Below, one piece after another: positions 56,485 through 64,000 of a stretch of DNA of 64,000 nt. Within the stretch, counting starts at the first letter, position 1, and each line of letters opens with the position of its first letter. This stretch comes from Clonostachys chloroleuca (lineage: Eukaryota; Ascomycota; Sordariomycetes; Hypocreales; Bionectriaceae). The notes under the pieces were generated by a model. It had not been told where the DNA came from, did not search any database, and saw nothing but the letters and a program-made list of their open reading frames with translations. A program made the translations under genes and the position numbers. The stretch spans positions 3,224,001-3,288,000 of the forward strand of contig JBANAY010000001.1 of the NCBI GenBank assembly GCA_037952775.1, read 5' to 3'.

Positions 56485-57612
56485 ATGAAGTACCAATCTA
56501 CTCTCGGCGCCGTCATCGGACTGGCTTCCATGGCCGCCGCCCACATGCAGATGAAGAGCCCTCCTCCTCTGCGATCTCAATACAACGAATTCACTACCAA
56601 TGCCGACTACAGCATGACCAGCCCCCTGGATCAGAGCGGCAGCAACTTCCCTTGCAAGGGCTACCACTCGCTTCTCAACACTGATCAAGGCAAGTCTGTC
56701 GCCACATGGCAGCCAGGTTCTTCCCAGAGCATGACCATCACCGGCGGAGCATCCCACAACGGTGGCAGTTGCCAGGCTTCCCTCTCCTACGACGGTGGTA
56801 GCACCTGGAAGGTCATCCACTCGTACATTGGTAACTGCCCTGTCACCGGTGACTCAAGCTACGACTTCACCGTTCCCTCTGATGCCCAGAGCGGTGCCGC
56901 CTTGTTTGCTTGGACTTGGTTCAACAACGTTGGCAACCGTGAAATGTACATGAACTGTGCCTCCGTCACTATTGGCGGCTCCAGCAAGCGCGACGTCTCT
57001 GCCAGAAGTAGCTTGCCTGACATGTTCGTTGCCAACGTTGGCAACGGCTGCAGCACCGTTGAGGGCGCCGACGTTGAGTTCCCTAACCCCGGCACTGAAG
57101 TCACCAACAACTCCAAGAAGACTTCTCCCCCATCTGGTAGCTGCGGCTCGAGCGGCGGTGGTGGTAACTCTCCCTCCAGCTCGGCCAGCGCTGCTCCGTC
57201 CCCCACAGCCCAGCCAACCGCCACCCAGCAGCCTACCTCTGTCCAGCAGCCTACTTCTACCAAGCAACCCACTACCTCTGCTTCCAAGCCGGTCACCACT
57301 CCTGGTGCTTCTCCCACCACTACTCTGCAGACAGTCACCAAGTCTTCTTCTGCTGCCGCAAACCCAACTCCCACTTCGGGCACTCCTTCTGGCGGCTTCC
57401 CTCAGGGCCAGGCTTGCACCCCTGAAGGTGAATGGAACTGCGTTGGTGGAACACAGTACCAGCGCTGTGCTTCCGGCCAGTGGTCAGCTCTCCAGGCCGT
57501 GTACCCCGGCACCACCTGCACTCCAGGCCAGAGCTCAGAGCTTGCTGTGGTCCGCCGCTCTGCCCGTAGCCCCAGGAACTTGGCTGAGGTCGTGAGATCT
57601 CTATGGATGTAA
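56485..57612 (+). CDS. AA11-type lytic polysaccharide monooxygenase with C-terminal X278-like module, 375 aa
   Basis: Secreted copper enzyme of the AA11 kind, which oxidatively cleaves chitin. Single exon. The signal peptide (1-19, MKYQSTLGAVIGLASMAAA) is followed directly by H20, which after cleavage becomes the N-terminal copper ligand of the histidine brace. The second ligand is H91 in GGASHNGGSC, and the axial Tyr is Y155 in NREMYMNC. Cysteines C57, C96, C118 and C158 fit two disulfides. The catalytic part ends near 165. A Ser/Pro/Thr/Gln-rich linker (about 225-305) leads to a cysteine module (ACTPEGEWNCVGGTQYQRC) resembling the X278 module attached to AA11 enzymes and chitinases. The substrate, fungal wall chitin or external chitin, cannot be told from sequence. 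No GPI signal seen. Confidence 0.92.
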   Translation: MKYQSTLGAVIGLASMAAAHMQMKSPPPLRSQYNEFTTNADYSMTSPLDQSGSNFPCKGYHSLLNTDQGKSVATWQPGSSQSMTITGGASHNGGSCQASLSYDGGSTWKVIHSYIGNCPVTGDSSYDFTVPSDAQSGAALFAWTWFNNVGNREMYMNCASVTIGGSSKRDVSARSSLPDMFVANVGNGCSTVEGADVEFPNPGTEVTNNSKKTSPPSGSCGSSGGGGNSPSSSASAAPSPTAQPTATQQPTSVQQPTSTKQPTTSASKPVTTPGASPTTTLQTVTKSSSAAANPTPTSGTPSGGFPQGQACTPEGEWNCVGGTQYQRCASGQWSALQAVYPGTTCTPGQSSELAVVRRSARSPRNLAEVVRSLWM

Positions 57613-59250
57613 ATCCAGGCTTCTTCCACGCTACGACTACTCGCTCATTCAGGGGGATCCTAAAGGTACATGGACGCTTTCTCTGGCTATCATTCGACGC
57701 ATGGTCGCTCTTTCTTTCTTGCTTGTCTTTTTTTTTTTGTTTTTCAAAATCACGACTACGCATTTGCAATGTCACTCGCCTATAGGTTAGCATTTCGCTG
57801 CGGGTGCTGGAGTTTTCGGTCTCGTCTTACGAGACCTGGCCTTGTTTTATGATGATCAAGTAGAAGAAAAATGATACTCTGTTCTTCTTAGTTCTTTTTG
57901 GGTGCACCTACGTGAATGACATTGCAAACAATGAGATGAGCCTGGGTGTCAGGTACACCAGGGCATGTGATAATTGTGAATAACCTTTGAGATGCTTAAC
58001 TTGGTATTATCTAAAAGTCACAATGAGAGGAATCCACTCAAGCGACTAACACAAAACATGGCACACCCAGAACCTCCAGCGTTGAGTTTCAGTACAGTCA
58101 GTCGCTTGCCACTATCTCACTCAGGGGTGTGTGTGGCTGGGCTGAGCCACATCTGGCAGTAGGTGCCGTGACTCGTCATGTTCAGCTACCTTGCTGTGGC
58201 TGTGTTGCCACACATGCGCACTCACTCAGTGGTAGACTGGCTTGGTCGAAGCTCTCGGGTTTTCCCTTTAATCCTTACTAGGAAGATACACACATGTCCA
58301 GACTCTGGGACAACGGAAGTCCACATCCAAACAACAACGCTGGTTGGATAAGTCTGGCCCAGCCTCCACCCAGGCCGCAGTCGTTCCGGCGCCTATTCTG
58401 GTCTGGCCTCTCTCCTCCCGAATATGTCGAAGCAAAACATTTTGACCGCCACAATTGGTGCTTATTTGTCAATCGTGCCCTGCCAAATGTACTTGCCAAT
58501 GAATGTGGATGCCGATGCGACCCTGCATATCGCCATCACCCAGAGAGGTGATCCTGCTTACAAGCACAGTCCAATCAACCCATCCCTCCCACCCGCTGCT
58601 TGCAGCGTTGTAATTCGCTACTAGGTAGGTAGACATGCATCGCCAGCCAACTAGGCGCGTGGTATAGGAAAAGGAAATACAATTGTCATCAGCCCCGTCA
58701 TCCGATATAATTGCGAATTGTTGTACATACTTGGGGAGGTCGGGTAGATAATTCTAAGCCCACTTCTCCCCACTCTGGTTGTCCTTCCCTTGTCTGCTGG
58801 TCCATGCGGATAGCCGTAGCAAGATTCAGGCGATACCTAATGATGGCATTCCTACCCAAGCCCGAATGAAGCACAGTCACACGTACGCGGATGGGGAGAT
58901 TGTGACGGACACCAGGCACTTAGTGCTGGGCGGGTGGTACCCAGGTACCTACATATAAATGCCGAGATTGACACGGCCGGTGGTGTTGGAGAAAAAAAAC
59001 TTGCTTGTGTTAGCTGAGAGTGAACCAGGTACAGAAGAAGCATTTGCGGTAAGTGGCGGCGCGCCCTCTGACCTGCCCACCCCCAAAAACAAGCACCACC
59101 ACTACCACCTCCGCCCTCTCCCTCCCGTCCCTCTCCTCTGCTTCTTCCATCTCTGGATCTCCCGATCTCGAGTTCGAGGGACGTCTGAGCTCCTCCAGAA
59201 CCGTACCAATCCGCTCCCTTCCTCCCCCAGCCTCGCACACCAACCGCATC
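57613..59250. other. intergenic region, 1.6 kb
   Basis: 3' flank of the LPMO gene and promoter of the WW-domain gene. The last 180 bases are C/T-rich with CCACCACCAC-type simple sequence near 59095, as near a fungal transcription start. No coding frame recognised. Confidence 0.45.
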
Positions 59251-60647
59251 ATGGCTGGACCTACATCTCCCAGCGCTGACGGTCCCACGTTTGCCCCGCC
59301 ACAACTCCCCGCAGGCTGGATCGCTCAGTGGGATGGCGCGAGCAAGAAATACTACTACGTGCAGCTATCGACGGGAGTTTCGCAATGGGAGATTCCCACC
59401 CAGGCTGTCCAGACTGGAAATACGCCCGCCCAGCAAGCAGAGCACCCATACGGCACTCCCCAGCCAGAGGTCATCACCCATCCTGATGGGAGCCAGACAA
59501 TTCGGCACTCCGACGGCACCATGGAGCCCATTTTGCCTCCTGGCTTGAACGCTCCCGGCAATGGCCCCCGGCGACCGTGGTCTAGGTGTAAGTTGCTCTC
59601 CCAATCACCCTCTGTTTTACCTTGTCCGGTCGTGGGCGCATGAGGCTGACCACTCCTGGTCTATCTAGTCGATGGCGATGAACGCCCTGATGGGCGGCGG
59701 CAAGAACTCCGGCGGTAGCCACGGCTCCTCCTCGAATCCCCTCGGCGGTCTTGCGAGCTCCTTCCTTTCAGGCGGACACAGTAACAGCGGTTCTCATGGT
59801 AACAACCAGAGTGGTCATAGTTCAAGCCCGCTCTCTGGCATTGCCAGCTCACTGCTTGGTGGTGGTAGCAACTCGTCTGGTCACAACAGCGGTGGTAAGA
59901 ACTCGGGCGCTGGAAAGCTTGTTGGGCAGCTCGCATCGAGTCTGCTCTCCTCGAACAGCAACAAACCTCAACAACCGCAAAACTATCATGGTGGCCAATC
60001 TTCTGGCCAATCGTCCCAACATCACGGTCTCGCCGGCTCCATGATGGGCAGCGTGGCCAATCTGATGGGTGGAAAACCTCATGGCAGCAGCGTATGCTCT
60101 CTTCCTTCTACTTGGTAATACATCATATCGTGTCGGGATTCACTGACGTGGTTTTTCCATACAGAATCAGAACTTCGGCTATTCGAACTCAGGTACAAGC
60201 AGTGGTTATTCTGGACAAGCACCCACGTACCAGCCACCAGGCGGTGCACCCCCCTCCTCCGGGCAATCCTATCAGTCGCCTGCTCCAAACCAACAGCAAA
60301 GCGGCGGCAATCACAATCAATACGCACCACCAACTGGCGCCCCGCCGCAAGGCTACTACACACCACCCAACCAGCCGCCACACGGTGCTCCTCAAGGCCA
60401 GTCACCCTATGGTGGATATTCTCACAGCCCCCAACCGCCCTCGGGTGGCCCTGGTGCGCCTTACTCTCAAGGACAGCAAAACTATGGAGCACCTCAACAT
60501 GCGCCTCCCCAAGGAGGTGCCCCCCAATACGCCCCTCCAGCTGGTGGCTATGCCTACCCCGGTGGCCAGCACGGCCAGGGAAATTATGGCGGGCAACCTC
60601 CATACGGTCAGCAACCCTCACAGGGATACGGCGCTCCTCATTACTGA
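59251..60647 (+). CDS. WW-domain protein with low-complexity tail, ~413 aa (one frame break)
   Basis: Adapter-type protein with one N-terminal WW domain (about 18-49: W23, YYY 34-36, W46, P49), a module that binds proline-rich peptides. Exons: 59251-59587, 59669-60091 and 60165-60647; the last intron (73 nt) has a CACTGAC branch site. Exon 2 is rich in G, S, N and H with two related SS-L-GLASSFLSGG / GIASSLLGGG units. Exon 3 is a P/Q/G/Y-rich tail ending GYGAPHY. The frame does not cross the first intron: exon 1 has C5 at 59565-59569, and one C fewer gives GPGDRGLG spliced by a GTAAGT donor in phase to SMAMNALMGG. This is a probable miscall or real frameshift. With it the gene has exactly 414 codons including the stop. 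Function unknown; the tail could phase-separate. Confidence 0.82.
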
Positions 60648-60952
60648 AGCGCTCAGCATGAGGATATGAGATTAGATGCCGTTGCCCGGACTGTTATCCA
60701 TCCCCGGCCAGCAATGCCATGTTACAGACCTGTCGAGGATACACTGGCTGGGCAGTGTAGAGGGGAGAAGGTGTTGCATACATTCTTAAATGTCTCCAAC
60801 CCGGGGAAACACATTCGTTTGCAGTCCCAGTGGTTCATCCAAGATGCATGATTAATGATTTGCGCATATTTCTTTTTGGCAAATTTGCAGCTCTTATCTG
60901 TAGATAGCGGAGTACTGTCCAAAAAATATTTCGTCCCATGTTCCGAATTTTT
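60648..60952. other. convergent 3' flanks
   Basis: About 300 bases between the WW-domain gene and the Pga1-like gene, which run toward each other. Nothing else seen. Confidence 0.4.
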
Positions 60953-61812
60953 TTATTGCACCTTTTTCTGAGCGGCAGGGGCATCACCGGCAAAGGATCG
61001 CAGAGAAGTAGCGACCCATCTGGCAACAAACCAAGTGATTATGGAGAAGCAGACGATGTACCCCAGCGTTGGAAGTAATGAACGGGGAAGAAGGTTGTAT
61101 AGAAACGGGTCCAGGGTGAGGTCGACCAAGACTGGGGGAGGGTTCCTCATGAGCTCCTGATCATGTGTGAAGTAGTCCGCTGTGGCGTGGATCCGTAAGA
61201 GGAGGACGGACGACTGCCTCTCTCCTGTGTTGTCGTCCTGGGCGGGACGGTAGACCCGTGGCTTTGGGTCGGCTTCATCATCATCCTGGCGGGAGGTGGC
61301 ATATTCAGCGAGGGACTGGATCAGTTCCGGCGTGTCCCAGACTGTGTTGAGCTCAAAGACGTCCAGAGCAAAATTTGTTGGTTCCTTTTATTTTTTTGTA
61401 TTAGGTTATCAAACTCTCTTGTTTTTTTGGGAATAAATCAAGATAGAGGAAAGAAATCATTTCTATAGCGATGATGGGCTATACGTACAAGAGCAGCCCA
61501 GCAGACACGGAGCTCGTATCTCTGCCCCTCTGTGAGTGTGTCGAGGAGAAGCCAGGTAGCAGGGGGGTCGACGCCCTCCTGGGGGAATTGGCGGGCCAGA
61601 CGAGTGCGGATGGTGTTGCCCGTGGTCTCGGGCGTGAGTGTGTGGAGATTGAGGTCGGAGAGCGTGGGCTTCTGGAGCGGGATGTTGACGGTGGCAGGGC
61701 CGAGGAATATGGCTTTCTCCACGTTGGCCGAGGTGAAAGATGTGAGAGCCCCGATAAGGAGGAGGAGGGAAGTGAGTAGCCTCGGGGCTAAAGGGTTTGA
61801 CGGGGGCAGCAT
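60953..61812 (-). CDS. probable Pga1-type GPI-mannosyltransferase II cofactor, 251 aa
   Basis: ER membrane protein likely to assist GPI-mannosyltransferase II, which adds the second mannose to GPI anchors. Exons 61812-61489 and 61384-60953 with a 104-nt intron (GTACGT, CCTAAT, AAAAG acceptor). The first exon gives a signal peptide (LLTSLLLLIGALTSFTSA) and a luminal domain (KAIFLGPATVNIPL, TWLLLDTLTEGQRYELRVCW). The second continues EPTNFALDVFEL and ends in one membrane span (LPTLGYIVCFSIITWFVARW) and a short basic tail KKVQ. Signal peptide, luminal domain, single C-terminal span and length fit fungal Pga1 relatives. I recognise the family by this architecture, so the name stays provisional. 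Convergent with the WW-domain gene. Confidence 0.7.
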
Positions 61813-63014
61813 GATGGTGAAGGGTATTGTCCGCTGTTGTCTCTCCTGGTTTGGGCTAATGTCTTCCTACTACAAGCGTTGGATGGTAGGAGGTGATGTG
61901 TGAACTGGCGATGGCCCGTACGTCACTGCCAGCTGTCAGAGTATCAGCAAATCTGGCCCGGTACCTGTCAGATCCCTGCAGCAGCCCTTTTGGATGGTCT
62001 GTGTGGCATTGGTGGGTGTGTTGGTCTCTGTGATAATCTAGCTGCCTCGCCGGTTGCTACGGAGCACTCGGGTGAAGATTATGACATGGACATTTGTGTT
62101 ACTTGTCTGCCTGGTACTTGATCAAATTTATGATTGCCACCATGTATTACATCGCCCTGAATTTTAAAGGGGCATTCAGGCAAACCTCGTTAACGAGGGA
62201 CGAGCTCCCCACAATAAAACCCGTTTTAGTAGATATCTCAATGTTAGCTCTATTGCGCGAGAAGTAAACAAAGCTGGTGCCTGAATGGACCTCTGCAGGT
62301 AGCATAAACAATTCAGACAGACCCCGACCGCGATGTTACGCGGGGTCGATAACAAATTACAAAACAACAGACTAAGAGCCTCATGAGAGCTTCAGCATCC
62401 AACAACGACCGAGGCGGGAGAGCACATGGCTCAGGAGCATCAAGGTTGGGCTTAACCACAGGGTAGGTATTAATAATTGAGCAGGGCTTGTGTTTAGGGG
62501 TCTAAAATGGTTCACCGCAGGTTGGGCTGGAGAGGTCATATCCATACCCTGCTCGCTTATTTGTCCGCATGTCAAGCCGAACACGGGGAATTAAGCCCTC
62601 GATTTCATCTGTCAGGCGAGTTCTTCCCCCTGAGGCAGGAAATAGCTGGATAATAAGTAGAGCGGGCGGGATGGTATGATTTTCATTTGGGCTCCCGAGT
62701 CGAGATAATAAACAATAATTGGCAGCACCTGTACCGCAGACGCGCTTACCCTATCCAGGCACGCTCCTCAAAGTCAACAAATCCCGGCCTGGCAAGCAGC
62801 CCCCTCCCCTGTTATCCAAATTTCCCCCCACCTATTTTGCTGGGTCCATCTCTACTAATTCACCCAACAACGCCCTACTTTCTCCCGTCTTCCTCTCTCG
62901 ATCACCCCGTGCCCAAGCCTGTTTGGACTCTCTACAGCCCGTGAGCTTGTGTTCCTGCTTCCTGTTTCCTACCAACTTATTTTGTTTCCCATATCCATCC
63001 ACACAAGTCCAACC
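61813..63014. other. intergenic region upstream of alpha-tubulin
   Basis: 1.2 kb between divergent genes. The last 250 bases before the tubulin ATG are very C/T-rich on the plus strand, as in strong fungal promoters. Nothing else recognised. Confidence 0.45.
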
Positions 63015-64000
63015 ATGCGTGAGGTTATCAGTATCAACGGTTAGTGCTCGGATGCCCATCAACGCGTCCTCACCGCTGTCTCTTTGCTGCGAGGACCCGA
63101 CCGACTTGATAAAGCGTACTGACGAGATGGGATAGTCGGCCAGGCTGGTTGCCAGATTGCCAACTCCTGCTGGGAGGTAAGTCCAACCATGGGGGACAGC
63201 ATCCTCCTCATCCCGCGAGAGGAACAATGAATGAAGCTAACCCCTCCATAGCTCTACTGCCTCGAGCACGGCATCCAGGTAAACACTTAACACGCCCATG
63301 ATGATCCGCGAACTCGAAAAAAAAAACTGACACAAGCTCTAGCCCGATGGTTACCTCACTGAGGAGCGCAAGGCTGCGGACCCTGACCAGGGCTTCAGCA
63401 CTTTCTTCTCCGAGACTGGTACGAAGCTCCAGACGGCTCCCCTTTTCTGCGCCTGGATGGTCGTGACGGATATCTAACCAACTCTTCACTGTTTATAGGC
63501 CAGGGCAAGTACGTTCCCCGTGCCATCTACTGCGATCTCGAGCCCAATGTCGTCGACGAGGTCCGCACCGGTGCCTACCGCAACCTTTTCCACCCCGAGA
63601 TGATGATCACCGGCAAGGAGGATGCCTCCAACAACTATGCCCGTGGACACTACACAGTCGGCAAGGAGCTGATTGATGGCGTCCTGGACAAGATTCGCCG
63701 TGTTGCCGACAACTGTGTTGGACTCCAGGGTTTCCTCGTCTTCCACTCCTTCGGTGGTGGTACTGGTTCCGGTTTTGGTGCTCTCCTCATGGAGCGTCTG
63801 TCTGTCGACTACGGCAAGAAGAGCAAGCTGGAATTCTGCGTCTACCCTGCCCCTCAGACTGCCACTTCCGTTGTTGAGCCTTACAACTCAATCCTCACCA
63901 CCCACACCACCCTCGAGCACTCCGACTGCTCCTTCATGGTCGACAACGAGGCCATCTACGACATCTGCCGCCGCAACCTCGGCCTGGAGCGTCCCAACTA
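63015..64000 (+). CDS. tubA: alpha-tubulin, 3' partial
   Basis: Subunit of microtubules. Five exons are seen: 63015-63039, 63136-63176, 63252-63278, 63343-63418 and 63499 to the window end; introns 96, 75, 64 and 80 nt. The start [22 protein letters not shown], the alpha-type [12 protein letters not shown] and [10 protein letters not shown], and the GTP-binding GGGTGSG motif are clear. It is alpha and not beta because of YCLEHGI and the [18 protein letters not shown] stretch. The loop that carries acetylatable K40 in animals reads [13 protein letters not shown], without the animal consensus, as usual in fungi. Several short 5' exons are typical of Aspergillus tubulin genes. The last ~230 residues, including the M-loop and C-terminal tail, are outside. 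Eurotiales have two alpha-tubulin genes, so tubA is the likelier but unproven name. Confidence 0.96.

Noticed and set aside
60094..60669. Plus-strand frame of 191 codons overlapping WW exon 3
   Set aside because: The spliced frame NQNFGYSNSG...GYGAPHY is a natural P/Q/G tail in phase with exon 2 and ends at a stop. The overlapping frame has no such support.

Overview
The window is nuclear DNA from a filamentous ascomycete, most likely a member of the Eurotiales (Aspergillus/Penicillium group). The support is short introns of 50-220 nt with GT...CTAAC/CTGAC...AG signals, intergenic regions of 0.3-7.7 kb, an AA11 chitin LPMO carrying an X278-like module, and protein sequences of Aspergillus type. 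I built the gene models by reading frames and splice sites by eye. Database searches were not available, so family names rest on recognised motifs.

Layout, left to right. A 5'-truncated Pumilio (PUF) RNA-binding protein (1-2147, +) is followed by ribosomal protein L15 (3837-4755, -), an unrecognised basic protein (5231-6129, -) and a PSP1-domain protein (7213-10012, -). A 7.7-kb stretch without convincing genes comes next. Then come the mitochondrial Fe-S protein NFU1 (17718-18688, -) and, divergently, a HIT-type zinc-finger protein (19020-19746, +); an unrecognised protein (19894-~21186, -); a RasGEF with an N-terminal GTPase-like domain (23553-26709, +); an unrecognised nuclear-looking protein (27392-28905, +); mitoribosomal uS5m (29258-30818, +); and the DASH kinetochore subunit Dad3 (31166-31545, -).

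Next is a giant repeat-rich coiled-coil protein (31960-38838, -), the mitochondrial GTP/GDP carrier GGC1 (39698-41012, -), RNA polymerase III subunit RPC82 (41665-43815, -) and, divergently, complex III core protein QCR2 (44291-45835, +). After a 3.2-kb gap lies an ataxin-2/Pbp1 homologue that has LsmAD and PAM2 but no Lsm domain (48991-51942, +). After a 4.5-kb gap come the AA11 LPMO (56485-57612, +), a WW-domain protein (59251-60647, +), a probable Pga1-type GPI-mannosyltransferase cofactor (60953-61812, -) and the 5' part of alpha-tubulin (63015-64000, +).

The genes are ordinary housekeeping neighbours and do not form a biosynthetic or defence cluster. Two loose themes recur: mRNA fate and translation (PUF, L15, PSP1, Pbp1, uS5m, RPC82) and mitochondrial function (NFU1, uS5m, GGC1, QCR2).

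The main points of interest are the ataxin-2-like protein without its Lsm domain, the GTPase-like/RasGEF fusion, the giant protein built from at least four different internal repeat families, candidate PUF sites in the PUF gene's own 3' region, and four single-base frame breaks (three in homopolymer runs) that look like assembly errors but should be tested.
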